IMG/VR virus record: IMGVR_UViG_3300033148_000061
Span: 1-24,266 of that record
DNA length: 24,266 nucleotides
Reading direction: 5' to 3' (one strand)
From: a virus
Part shown: piece after piece, positions 6,456 to 13,657 of the stretch
Layout: every line of letters begins with the position of its first letter
Numbering within the stretch: the stretch's first letter is position 1
Made by a program: the position numbers and the translations under genes
The notes under the pieces: generated by a model
The model's database searches: none
Told to the model about the DNA's origin: nothing
What the model saw: only the letters and a program-made list of their open reading frames with translations

Positions 6456-8987
6456 TTACAGACGACCGACTGCTACCTCAAGAATAGACAATTCATTATT
6501 AGTTTTGTCTTCGATAGCCTTACCTAAAGTCATGCCAGGATGCATTATTGTAGCAACATGATACCAAGCAGTTGCACCACCTTGACCATCACTTACCATA
6601 ACATCACCTTTCTGACATGAGCCTGTTACTTTACATGGTACTCTACCTTGTAATGCGACAGCAACTGGAATGCCTGGACACTCTGAATTCATTACATATG
6701 CTGGATTAGTTGATACTATACCTGCTACTCGTCTACTACCTTTTTCATCAGAAACATGAACTTCTTTACTACCACCAAAACATACAACAGTACCTGGTTC
6801 ATATACTTCTTCACCGTTATAATACTCAGCCAAGTCAGCATATGTTGCTTCTAATTTAGATCCTGCAGTCAATGACCAGTTACCTGTTATTGAACCTGCT
6901 GTAGTGTTTGCACCTGATGTAAGTGCTGTTGCTGTAATCGTTGTTGTGTCTACTGAACTTGCACTTATGCCAAATCCACTTATGGAGCCGGTTCCGGCAA
7001 TATTTGCAATACCAGTAAGATTAACACTTCCATTACCTGCAATGTTACCTCCAGATGGCATTGAAAGACCACCAGTTCCTGTAACAACTTCCGTACCTTC
7101 TATTGTTGGAGCAAATACTTTTCCTGTTGCATTAACATTTCCTGCACTAACATTTGCAGAAACAGTTAATGATGATAGTGTACCAACAGATGTAATGTTG
7201 GCTTGTGCGGCGCCTGAAACTGTACCGGCTACTGATGCTAATGCTACAGTACCTGATACATTTGCGCCAGCAACTGCATTAGCAGTCGCGGCAAAGTTAA
7301 CTTGACCTGCAACGTTTGCCCCTTGAACATTAGAAACATTGCCTGCATCTCCTTGAAGTATACCAACAACGTTACCGATAAATTGATCTGCGGCTACTCT
7401 GTTAGTAAATGTTGTGTGAGTTGCATTTGATGTAATTTCTTGGAAGCCTAATGTGATAGACGATCCTGATAGATATAAATCTTTAAATCTATTTGTGTTG
7501 TTTCCTAAGTCATAAGAAACGTTTGCATCTGGAGTAATGTCTCCTGATACTTCTAAACTTGTAAGTGTACCAACACTAGTGACATTTGGTTGTGCGGCTG
7601 TTGTTAATGGACCCGTAAGAGTCGATCCTGACACATCATAAGTTGCTTCAACATTGCCTGATACGAATTTTGCATTCGCAGTATCAAATGTATAACTACC
7701 ACTGACGTTGAGTGGTTTATTACCTGTTGCAGAAGTAGATACTAATGCTGGGAAATAATTTCCTGTAGTAAGATTACCTACTACACTGTTGTCTGCTACG
7801 TTAGCATAATCAACATTTAAATTTGCTACACGTGTTGTAGAGTCTACGACAATAGGTGTCGTACCCGTTGCTACGTTTGAAAATAGTCTGGATGATGTGA
7901 CTGATCCAGTTGCATTTAAATTTCCTACATTTGCATTACCATTAACAGTTAAAGTTTTACCTGCACTAAAGTCCCAAGTAAAATCTCCATCACCATCAAT
8001 AACACCTGAGTTATTATATTGTACACTTGTGTTACTACCTTGGGCCGCTGATCCACCTGTTCCGCCACCTACTGATGCTACTGCTCTACCACCTACACCA
8101 TATACATATGATGCTGAAAAGGTTGCAGTTGTTAATGCTTTGATTGGTCCTGCTACGCCGTTTGCATATACAGAATCTGAAACTGTAATCGTTGTACCGC
8201 CTGGCTTACTGTTAACGTAATATGTATTTGCTATATTTAATTCACTACCGTCTACATTTCCTGTAAATCTGACAGGAATATTTAATGCAAATACAGAAGA
8301 ATCACCAACAGTGATTTGGTTAGTTGCTATAGTTGATGAGTCTGCGTTAGTGTAAGAGTAAGCATTAAATCCTGTCCCGTTAACTGGTGTTGTTAATGAA
8401 GTATCAGAGTATAATGAAAATGTATTTGCTGTTAAAACATTAGCATAATATGTACCACCATTCAAATCAGTCATGCCAACTGCGCCAGTGATTGTAACTT
8501 CTTGTCCTGATGTTAAAAAGTTTTCTGCTGTTGATGTGATTTCTACAGGGTTTGCTTGAGTTGCATTTTCGATGTATGCTGTAATTGTTCCTTTAGGTGT
8601 CCAAGATAAATTACCTAAACCATCTGTTTCTATTGTATAACCAATTGAACCACCGTCTATTTGAACATTGCTAATCTCACCTAAGTCAACTAATCCTCCG
8701 GCGTCTCCACCTCTGTTGACCCAGTTAGTACCGTCAAATGCTAAAACTTGTCCGTTTGCGACTGTACTATTTGATATGTTTAAGTTGCCGACTGATCCGT
8801 CGATTTGACTGAATGTAATATCAGAGTATGAAGTTAAAACTTCTATATTTTCTAATCCACTAGTTGTTTTACCAATGAAGACTCTTTTTGCATCACTGGC
8901 AAAACCGATTTCTGCTTCGTCTAATTGTGGTAAATCAACTAGGTTACCAGCCCTTTGTTGAATTTTAGAGATTTGTATAATGCTCAT
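6456..8987 (-). CDS. Tail fibre / long structural fibre protein with peptidase_G2-like C-terminus
   Basis: 843 aa. The N-terminus (ISKIQQRAGNLVDLPQLDEA, then EIGFASDAKRVFIG) matches the short baseplate-attachment domain seen at the start of many marine myovirus fibres. The middle is low-charge and T/S/G/N-rich, with beta repeats such as AAQPNVTSVGTLTSLEVSG and AAQANITSVGTLSSLTVSA. Residues about 135-285 hold modules shared with the neighbouring structural protein. The last 140 or so residues (ATYADLAEYY, AGIVSTNPAYVMN, VALQGRVPCKVTG, KGDVMVSDG) match the conserved C-terminal domain of marine phage fibres related to peptidase_G2. In that family the domain is an intramolecular chaperone that can cleave itself. 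It probably binds the host surface. It has its own late-type promoter and Shine-Dalgarno (AAAGGAAAA). No S74 chaperone motif is seen. Confidence 0.8.
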   Translation of the reverse strand: MSIIQISKIQQRAGNLVDLPQLDEAEIGFASDAKRVFIGKTTSGLENIEVLTSYSDITFSQIDGSVGNLNISNSTVANGQVLAFDGTNWVNRGGDAGGLVDLGEISNVQIDGGSIGYTIETDGLGNLSWTPKGTITAYIENATQANPVEITSTAENFLTSGQEVTITGAVGMTDLNGGTYYANVLTANTFSLYSDTSLTTPVNGTGFNAYSYTNADSSTIATNQITVGDSSVFALNIPVRFTGNVDGSELNIANTYYVNSKPGGTTITVSDSVYANGVAGPIKALTTATFSASYVYGVGGRAVASVGGGTGGSAAQGSNTSVQYNNSGVIDGDGDFTWDFSAGKTLTVNGNANVGNLNATGSVTSSRLFSNVATGTTPIVVDSTTRVANLNVDYANVADNSVVGNLTTGNYFPALVSTSATGNKPLNVSGSYTFDTANAKFVSGNVEATYDVSGSTLTGPLTTAAQPNVTSVGTLTSLEVSGDITPDANVSYDLGNNTNRFKDLYLSGSSITLGFQEITSNATHTTFTNRVAADQFIGNVVGILQGDAGNVSNVQGANVAGQVNFAATANAVAGANVSGTVALASVAGTVSGAAQANITSVGTLSSLTVSANVSAGNVNATGKVFAPTIEGTEVVTGTGGLSMPSGGNIAGNGSVNLTGIANIAGTGSISGFGISASSVDTTTITATALTSGANTTAGSITGNWSLTAGSKLEATYADLAEYYNGEEVYEPGTVVCFGGSKEVHVSDEKGSRRVAGIVSTNPAYVMNSECPGIPVAVALQGRVPCKVTGSCQKGDVMVSDGQGGATAWYHVATIMHPGMTLGKAIEDKTNNELSILEVAVGRL

Positions 8988-9015
8988 AAGTCTAATCTTT
9001 TCCTTTGATTATACT

Positions 9016-9023
9016 TATTTATC
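9016..9023 (-). promoter_or_regulatory. Late-type promoter box GATAAATA for the fibre gene
   Basis: With T4 spacing +1 is at 9010, giving a 23-nt leader with Shine-Dalgarno AAAGGAAAA. This contrasts with the leaderless-type boxes elsewhere in the window. Confidence 0.6.
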
Positions 9024-9041
9024 ATTGATTTTAAATCAATG
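9023..9041 (-). other. Palindrome abutting the fibre promoter
   Basis: CATTGAT (9023-9029) and ATCAATG (9035-9041) form a 7-bp inverted repeat around a 5-nt centre, with further A/T pairing inside. It touches the GATAAATA box and lies just after the stop of the nuclease gene (9052). It could be a weak terminator hairpin, although no T-run follows, or an operator. Confidence 0.35.
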
Positions 9042-9051
9042 TGGCATTTTA

Positions 9052-9741
9052 TCAGATGTACTTAGTATAGTATTCTTCTAACTTCTTTAACCATTGTTGA
9101 TGATACTTGTCGAACTCATTGCCTTCTACAATAAACTCTTGGTATTCATAGTCTTTACTACACATAAACACGACACCTTTCTTAATATTTGTGCCGTATA
9201 GTTCATTATGTGCATCTGCGTAAGCCGCTAATTGAATAAAGTAATCGTCAATCCACTCACGTTTTTTAGGTCTGTTAGTTTGTTTGTGATCCATGATTGC
9301 TTCATCACCTTTATGCAACCCAACTAAATCAGTTGTACCTGCATAAATTTGAGGGAAGTATAATGTTACTTCAGTTCCCCAAAATTCTTCACAGTTGACT
9401 AGACCTTTATCAACAATTTCTTGTGCCATAATGTGACTTTGTTTACTATACGGATTAGATCCGTATTGCCCCATGTCTCCAGTATCACTTAACACATAGT
9501 TTTCTAACCATTTATGCATACGTGTTCCGCGACCTGCGGCTTCTGTAGTGATCTCTTGTGCTTTAGCATAGCCAACTCTTTTGCGCCATTCTTGCAATCC
9601 TTTTTTCTTTTCTTCTGATTGCGTTGCAGATAAGATAGTCGTTACACTAGGAAGTTTACCGCCGTCTGGTGTAAGATATTTGCGTGAACCATCAAAGTTT
9701 TTCTTTTTTAATTCTTGGTATGGATATTTTTGTGTGATCAT
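9052..9741 (-). CDS. PD-(D/E)XK superfamily exonuclease (RecB/Cas4-like)
   Basis: 229 aa. Motifs in order: GTRMHKWLE (about 72-80, helix with the RecB-type His), GTEVTLY (E124), GTTDLVG (D138), IMDHKQT (D151, K153) and QLAAYADA (Q170). These are the acidic residues, the lysine and the Q-x3-Y helix of the RecB-like PD-(D/E)XK nucleases, which cut DNA ends with Mg2+. Such genes occur in many marine T4-like phages and are thought to act in recombination or degradation of DNA; the exact role is unknown. The start overlaps the stop of the SGNH-like gene by 1 nt (TAATG), with Shine-Dalgarno GAGG, so the two are probably translationally coupled. Confidence 0.85.
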   Translation of the reverse strand: MITQKYPYQELKKKNFDGSRKYLTPDGGKLPSVTTILSATQSEEKKKGLQEWRKRVGYAKAQEITTEAAGRGTRMHKWLENYVLSDTGDMGQYGSNPYSKQSHIMAQEIVDKGLVNCEEFWGTEVTLYFPQIYAGTTDLVGLHKGDEAIMDHKQTNRPKKREWIDDYFIQLAAYADAHNELYGTNIKKGVVFMCSKDYEYQEFIVEGNEFDKYHQQWLKKLEEYYTKYI

Positions 9742-10613
9742 TAGGGCCTCATTGATTCTTCGTTTTCTGGTTTACCGTCCCAGTTTTTAGTTAAGTAGTC
9801 TAATCCTAGTTCGTGGAAGTAATAAATGTTCCTACAAAATTCTCTTGGATAATAATTAATAGGATCATTGTGACTTTTATCTAGTTCCTCTTGATTGTAT
9901 GGAGGAATGATTAATATGTCATGTAATGTTGCACAATCTTTTTCAACAACTTCATATGTATAACGTTTATTAAATTCTTTCCAAATATATTCGGCTAAGT
10001 GTTTATGCCCTGCTTCAGTTTCATGTTGACAGATTGTTTTTTCAAATTCTTGTGTAACCATATTAAAATTTTCTAACTTACCATTGTGTAGATAAAGTTC
10101 ATTTTTAAGTATTGTTTCATTATCTTCTATCCATTGCTCTGTTTTACCATTACAACAAGGCATGTAATCAGTCATTAGATGTGGAACATGATGTGTATCT
10201 AACAAATGATTAATACTAGCCCAAATATGTAATTTTTCTTGTTCTGCTAAACAATAATAAAAGTCATCCGATTCTCTGATTATTTCTTTTTCTACTTGAG
10301 CCATATGACCTTCTCCACCTACGATAACATATCGATTTTCAGAAGATATATAGGCTTCTCTGCGTGATGCTTGGGAGTATGCATGTATATAAAAAGGATT
10401 ATTGTCGTTAAACAAATCTTTATAAAAGTAACGATTAGTTCTGCGAAAAATTGCTTGATTGCCTTGTCCAGGAACTGCAAGATTTACTAAAGGGACACCC
10501 AATCGTTTCGCAATGATCGATGCCCACCCATCTTTAATTGGGTCTGAGATACCATGTCCATATGTGTAACTACAGCCGTTAACAACTAAGTGTGATATTT
10601 GTATGTGCTTCAA
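9741..10613 (-). CDS. SGNH/GDSL-hydrolase-like protein (TTG start)
   Basis: 290 aa from a TTG start. Block I is VVNGCSYTYGHG, with Ser15 where the nucleophile of GDSL/SGNH hydrolases lies. Block II-like NLAVPGQGNQ supplies the Gly and Asn. A distal AGHKHLAEYIW segment has a His suited to block V, although the usual DxxH Asp is not clear. The family cleaves esters, including acyl groups on glycans or lipids; the substrate here is unknown and activity is not certain. An open frame runs up to an ATG at 10640, but that would overlap the IscA-like gene by 31 nt without reason. The TTG at 10613 overlaps the IscA-like stop as TTGA (4 nt) and has GGAGAG upstream. It resembles conserved phage proteins that begin with the GCS(Y/F)T motif near the N-terminus. 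Confidence 0.7.
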   Translation of the reverse strand: MKHIQISHLVVNGCSYTYGHGISDPIKDGWASIIAKRLGVPLVNLAVPGQGNQAIFRRTNRYFYKDLFNDNNPFYIHAYSQASRREAYISSENRYVIVGGEGHMAQVEKEIIRESDDFYYCLAEQEKLHIWASINHLLDTHHVPHLMTDYMPCCNGKTEQWIEDNETILKNELYLHNGKLENFNMVTQEFEKTICQHETEAGHKHLAEYIWKEFNKRYTYEVVEKDCATLHDILIIPPYNQEELDKSHNDPINYYPREFCRNIYYFHELGLDYLTKNWDGKPENEESMRP

Positions 10614-10927
10614 ATTGTAAAACTCTCTCCGCAACCACAACGTGCTTTCTCTAAAGGATTGATGAATTCAAAACCTTCATTCAAACCTTGCTTTTGATAG
10701 TCTACTGTGATTCCTTCAAGTATGCTGTTAGCCTTAGGATCTATTAATATAGAAAATCCGTCGTACTCATTAATGATGTCTTCGTCATTAATAGCATCTG
10801 CGAATTCAAGTTTATAAGCATATCCACTACAGCCAGTAGTTTCAATACCTATACGAATTCCGATACCTTTACCACGGTTTTCTAAATGGTCTTTAATTTT
10901 TGTTTTTGCTATATCTGTGACTTCCAT
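10610..10927 (-). CDS. A-type iron-sulfur carrier (IscA/SufA/ErpA family)
   Basis: 105 aa, the usual family length. Cys33 in TTGCSGYAYKLEF and the C-terminal pair Cys97/Cys99 in RCGCGESF are the three conserved ligands for a [2Fe-2S] or [4Fe-4S] cluster or iron. The family passes Fe-S clusters from scaffold proteins to apo-enzymes in the cytoplasm. Marine phages carry such genes as auxiliary metabolic genes, presumably to keep host or phage Fe-S enzymes active during infection. The stop overlaps the TTG of the SGNH-like gene. Two promoter-like elements precede it: a sigma70-like one (10954-10982) and a late-type box TTAAATA ending 5 nt before the ATG. No Shine-Dalgarno lies at the normal distance. 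Confidence 0.9.
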   Translation of the reverse strand: MEVTDIAKTKIKDHLENRGKGIGIRIGIETTGCSGYAYKLEFADAINDEDIINEYDGFSILIDPKANSILEGITVDYQKQGLNEGFEFINPLEKARCGCGESFTI

Positions 10928-10932
10928 ACTTG

Positions 10933-10939
10933 TATTTAA
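10933..10939 (-). promoter_or_regulatory. Late-type box TTAAATA, 5 nt before the IscA-like ATG
   Basis: One base from CTAAATA, on the minus strand, then CAAGT, then ATG at 10927. The spacing puts +1 on the A of the ATG. Confidence 0.45.
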
Positions 10940-10953
10940 TACCTTAATAAGTT

Positions 10954-10982
10954 ATTATAAAGTAATTTATATTGCGAGTAAA
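10954..10982 (-). promoter_or_regulatory. Sigma70-like promoter upstream of the IscA-like gene
   Basis: Perfect -10 TATAAT (10954-10959), 17-bp spacer and -35 TTTACT (10977-10982, 4 of 6 matches) on the minus strand. Predicted +1 is near 10947. Together with the late-type box this would allow expression both early and late. Confidence 0.45.
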
Positions 10983-10993
10983 GTGTATTGGGT

Positions 10994-11365
10994 TTATATT
11001 TTGAAGGCGCCGCGATCTTTTTTCATTGCTGATTTAGCCATTTTATCAACAGTTTTTTCACCATCAGATTGCTTGTCTTGTCCCGGTTGGATACTAACGG
11101 GTTCATGACCTTTAAAGATTACTTTATCACCTTGAATATTTGCGATGACACTTTTAAGAAGTGGCTTTTCTAACATTGTGTACAAGTCTTGTACGTCAAG
11201 TATAATATCATTGTCTTGGAATGTGTCGAGTAATTGATCTACTGTATAGTTATCAGCATCGATGGATCCGTCTTCAACATGTTGTTTTAGTTGATTGGAA
11301 ACAGCCACGATGCTGGCTGCCATCGCATTACTGTCCTGAGCATCGACAAACTCGTAAAGCCTCAT
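10994..11365 (-). CDS. Conserved hypothetical phage protein
   Basis: 123 aa, ATG with Shine-Dalgarno AAAGG. Not recognised beyond a general likeness to small acidic proteins of marine T4-like phages. It is mostly helical with an acidic middle (DNDIILDVQDL). A short predicted strand (GDKVIFKGHEP) comes next, then a Lys/Asp-rich C-terminus ending KKDRGAFKI. No membrane segment, cysteine or catalytic motif is seen. It starts 5 nt after the stop of the 245-aa gene, so they are probably one transcript from the late box at 13115. The gap to the IscA-like gene holds that gene's own promoters. Confidence 0.65.
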   Translation of the reverse strand: MRLYEFVDAQDSNAMAASIVAVSNQLKQHVEDGSIDADNYTVDQLLDTFQDNDIILDVQDLYTMLEKPLLKSVIANIQGDKVIFKGHEPVSIQPGQDKQSDGEKTVDKMAKSAMKKDRGAFKI

Positions 11366-11370
11366 GTGCT

Positions 11371-12108
11371 TTACCTTTTTGCTCTACCGACTGGTCCTGT
11401 TGATACGTCTACGTTTACGTCTTCGACATCGCCGACAACTTCTGGTGCATTGACATCTACTACGTCAGTTCCCATATCGCCTGTTACGTCAAGTGCTGGT
11501 GCTGAAACATCCATGCTGTCAACTCCAACTTCTCCGTCACCCATGCTTGAGTCTACGTCACCGTCGAATGCATCTACAACTTGTCCACCAGTAATACCTG
11601 CTAATGCTTGATCAAGTTGACCTTTAACAGATACTAAACACTGATTTAATTCTGCTAATGCTTGACCAGTTGTTTGATCAAATGCTTGTGCTTCGTTAAC
11701 GCCAATTTCTGTTTGAACAGAGTCAACTAATGCAGGCATTTCTTTGACTAACATATCTGAAACTTCTTCTAACATTTTCTGTACAGAGTCAACCATATCT
11801 TGTGCGGCAAGAATAACTTGTGATCTGTTAACTTCTTCGTTTTCAGTAATCACTTTAGTTCTTGGTGCTTCAGGAGCAACTTTATAATGCTCTCTTAGGG
11901 CTTGTTCCATAAATACTAATTTCATATATGATGGATACTCTGCTCCGAAGTTAGAAGATTGTTTTGCTTCTGCAATCAAACCTTTAACTTTGTTATGCAT
12001 AGTTTGAGTTTGTATTTTGTTTAAGCCTTTGATGTTTAGATCAACTTCAAAATTTTCTTTTAAAGCAGTGACCGCTACTTCTTGCTTGTTTAAATCATTA
12101 AGTTTCAT
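11371..12108 (-). CDS. Conserved phage protein with acidic V/D-rich tail (probable virion or assembly protein)
   Basis: 245 aa. Residues 1-180 or so are helical and coiled-coil-like (ILAAQDMVDSVQKMLEEVSD, then MPALVDSVQTEIG, then ALAELNQCLVSVKGQLDQAL). The last 60 or so residues are low-complexity alternating Val/Asp/Gly (VDSMDVSAPALDVTGDMG), strongly acidic, closing with basic GRAKR. I recall similar AAQDMVDxVQKMLE proteins in marine T4-like phages of unassigned, possibly structural, function. Shine-Dalgarno TAGGAA precedes the ATG. It lies 9 nt after the 186-aa gene. The helix-plus-acidic-tail layout would suit a scaffold or internal head protein, but this is inference. Confidence 0.7.
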   Translation of the reverse strand: MKLNDLNKQEVAVTALKENFEVDLNIKGLNKIQTQTMHNKVKGLIAEAKQSSNFGAEYPSYMKLVFMEQALREHYKVAPEAPRTKVITENEEVNRSQVILAAQDMVDSVQKMLEEVSDMLVKEMPALVDSVQTEIGVNEAQAFDQTTGQALAELNQCLVSVKGQLDQALAGITGGQVVDAFDGDVDSSMGDGEVGVDSMDVSAPALDVTGDMGTDVVDVNAPEVVGDVEDVNVDVSTGPVGRAKR

Positions 12109-12117
12109 ATTAAATTC

Positions 12118-12678
12118 CTAGTAATCTGTCGTAGATATATTGTATTTATCTTGTTCCGCAGAATTTCTGGACTTTTTATACCGATTCTTTTTATGTAATT
12201 CAAAGATTCTACGTTGTTGTTCTTTAGATGTATTTATTAGAGTTTCTAAACTTTGTACAATTTGTTTTTTTCTACTTAAATCATGCTGTAATTTAGTCAG
12301 TTGAATTAGTCTGTAATCCAAATCTTGCTTAGGATTTTTATATCCACGTGTATGAACAGCAATATCTAAATTAATAGCCGCTAACTTACCATCTAGTTGA
12401 TATACTTCTGTTGCCCTTTCACTTTGACGATTATGACAGAAGACACAATAAGCCATAGCATGTTTGGCATTGATAAATTCATAAGATTCGTCCCAGTTCT
12501 TTTCAGTAACATCATATAATCCTGTTGATTTTGAGTTACGTATTTTATATTTACCGAAGGCTTTAATACCATAGTTATCATTGCTGATGTAAAGATTTTT
12601 TAATTCTTTAATCATTTCTGCTCTAAACATCTGCTTGATTTTGTTACGAGCATCCGCTACATTCGTCTTCTTTTTCAT
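12118..12678 (-). CDS. Hypothetical basic helical protein
   Basis: 186 aa, not recognised. The N-terminus is Lys-rich (MKKKTNVADARNKIKQM). The middle has KYKIRNSKSTGLYDV followed by a helix with CVFCHN (CxxC, no partner pair visible). The second half is a long charged helix (LIQLTKLQHDLSRKKQIVQ), probably a coiled coil, ending in a very basic stretch (HKKNRYKKSRN). The ATG overlaps the stop of the upstream gene by 4 nt (ATGA) and has Shine-Dalgarno GGAG, so translation is probably coupled. Nucleic-acid binding or head-internal packing is possible from the charge, but nothing specific supports it. Confidence 0.65.
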   Translation of the reverse strand: MKKKTNVADARNKIKQMFRAEMIKELKNLYISNDNYGIKAFGKYKIRNSKSTGLYDVTEKNWDESYEFINAKHAMAYCVFCHNRQSERATEVYQLDGKLAAINLDIAVHTRGYKNPKQDLDYRLIQLTKLQHDLSRKKQIVQSLETLINTSKEQQRRIFELHKKNRYKKSRNSAEQDKYNISTTDY

Positions 12679-13109
12679 ACATTCTCCATAAAGTATATAT
12701 TATTTAATTCAGGTGTAGTGTCTAAAAAGTTCGGTAAGTCTACACTTTCTGTTCCACATCTAATCATAGGTATCTCATGGCAATCTTTTACAAGATAACC
12801 TAAAGCATCTATGTTGTCATCAAAAACTGAATTGTTCTGTACTTTAAAATCAAACTTCCAATAATGAAAGTCATCTGAATCTATTAAGAATCCAAACGGG
12901 GAGTCTTCTGTGTCTGCCTCTATACGATGAGGGTAATGTAATATGTCTGGGTTGCCTCGCAAACTTATGCATTGTAATATAGTATCAAAGTTTGCTTGTG
13001 AATTTCTTTGAACTTGCCATAACTGGTGATTGTCTCCAACAGGCTTTGACCTGTTAAGAACATTAGTATGAGTAATGTCAAACAATGTGAAGCAAGTTAT
13101 AGTTTTCAT
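12675..13109 (-). CDS. Conserved hypothetical protein of marine T4-like phages
   Basis: 144 aa, starting MKTITCFTLFDITHTNVLNR, an N-terminus I recall as conserved in marine T4-like phages. Further on it has RNSQANFDTILQ, FGFLIDSDDFHYWKFDF and a C-terminal acidic region. It looks like a compact alpha/beta protein without a known catalytic motif. Function unknown. A CTAAATA box ends 5 nt before the ATG and no Shine-Dalgarno is present. It is the first gene of a four-gene run down to 10994, and its stop overlaps the next start (ATGA). Confidence 0.7.
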   Translation of the reverse strand: MKTITCFTLFDITHTNVLNRSKPVGDNHQLWQVQRNSQANFDTILQCISLRGNPDILHYPHRIEADTEDSPFGFLIDSDDFHYWKFDFKVQNNSVFDDNIDALGYLVKDCHEIPMIRCGTESVDLPNFLDTTPELNNIYFMENV

Positions 13110-13114
13110 GTTAG

Positions 13115-13121
13115 TATTTAG
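13115..13121 (-). promoter_or_regulatory. Late-type promoter box CTAAATA
   Basis: On the minus strand: CTAAATA, CTAAC, then ATG at 13109. Predicted +1 is the A of the ATG. It directly follows the terminator of the gene above, so it is a clean transcription boundary. Confidence 0.6.
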
Positions 13122-13129
13122 TAGCCAAA

Positions 13130-13157
13130 AAAAAGCCTCTAATAAAAGAGGCTTTTT
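13130..13157 (-). terminator. Rho-independent terminator after the 123-aa structural gene
   Basis: An 11-bp stem AAAAAGCCTCT/AGAGGCTTTTT (13130-13140, 13147-13157) with a 6-nt loop and a run of eight T on the minus strand, 18 nt past the stop at 13176. The plus strand also has T at its end, so it may work both ways. Confidence 0.88.
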
Positions 13158-13175
13158 AATTCGTTAACTAAAAAC

Positions 13176-13547
13176 TTAGTTAGTGAAAGTTGCTGATGCT
13201 ACAACAGTTGATGTTCCACCACAAGCCGCATCGATTGCAGATGCTAAAGTAGTTGCGTCCCAAGCGCCAGTAGGATATACTGCGATTGAAAGGTCATCAG
13301 TTGCGTCATTAGTAAACTCGTAGATGTAAACAATTGCTTTTTGCTGAATTGTTAACATTGCGATGTTTGCTTTAGTTGTGTTAGCCGCGATATCTGCTAA
13401 CTCAATGTTAAAGAAGTCTAACTTAGGTCCTTGAGGCTGAACTGTAGCCGCACTCTCGACCGCGTTAACTCCTGGGTTGCTGTATCCAGTTGCATCTAAA
13501 CGCAATACTGGGTAAAAGTCACCATTTGCTCTTGTAAATTGTGCCAT
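13176..13547 (-). CDS. Small virion structural protein (probable)
   Basis: 123 aa, rich in A, T, V and D and poor in Lys, with predicted beta strands (AIVYIYEFTN, LSIAVYPTGAW, TVVASATFTN). The N-terminus is MAQFTRANGDFYPVLRLDAT. The composition is like small head-decoration or tail proteins of marine phages; no named family is recognised. It stands as its own transcription unit: late-type box at 13623-13629, a 70-nt leader with a 21-codon ORF and a perfect hairpin, Shine-Dalgarno AAAAAAGGAA before the ATG, and a strong terminator after the stop. Such a private promoter, leader and terminator suggest high, separately controlled late output. Confidence 0.7.
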   Translation of the reverse strand: MAQFTRANGDFYPVLRLDATGYSNPGVNAVESAATVQPQGPKLDFFNIELADIAANTTKANIAMLTIQQKAIVYIYEFTNDATDDLSIAVYPTGAWDATTLASAIDAACGGTSTVVASATFTN

Positions 13548-13551
13548 TTTT

Positions 13552-13617
13552 CTATTCCTTTTTTGTAAGACTCGTTCCGAGTCTGTAAGTTTTGTTGTCC
13601 CTCACCATGAGGTTCAT
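13552..13617 (-). CDS. Putative 21-codon leader ORF
   Basis: ATG at 13617 lies 5 nt after a CTAAATA box, the same spacing as four annotated genes nearby. It encodes MNLMVRDNKTYRLGTSLTKK plus Glu and ends TAG 4 nt before the ATG of the 123-aa structural gene, whose Shine-Dalgarno lies in its last codons. The hairpin at 13568-13584 is inside it. It may be a translated leader coupling to the structural gene, or just 5' untranslated sequence. Confidence 0.35.
   Translation of the reverse strand: MNLMVRDNKTYRLGTSLTKKE
13568..13584 (-). promoter_or_regulatory. Leader hairpin AGACTCG/CGAGTCT
   Basis: A perfect 7-bp stem with a 3-nt loop in the leader of the 123-aa structural gene, about 15-20 nt before its Shine-Dalgarno. 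No T-run follows, so it is not a terminator; it may stabilise the mRNA or affect translation. Confidence 0.5.
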
Positions 13618-13622
13618 ACTAA

Positions 13623-13629
13623 TATTTAG
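13623..13629 (-). promoter_or_regulatory. Late-type promoter box CTAAATA
   Basis: Minus strand, followed by TTAGT and the ATG of the leader ORF at 13617. It drives the 123-aa structural gene. It lies in the short gap after the 13658 gene. Confidence 0.55.
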
Positions 13630-13657
13630 TCCTTTATCAAAAAAATACGGTGATATA

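Noticed and set aside
6904-7305. 133-aa open frame on the plus strand inside the fibre gene, and a similar one at 7897-8220
   Set aside because: Shadow of the low-complexity fibre gene. The Pro/Ala/Val-rich translation mirrors its Gly/Thr/Asn codons; no ribosome binding site or promoter.
12393-12581. 62-aa minus-strand frame
   Set aside because: Out-of-frame copy inside the 186-aa gene without ribosome binding site.
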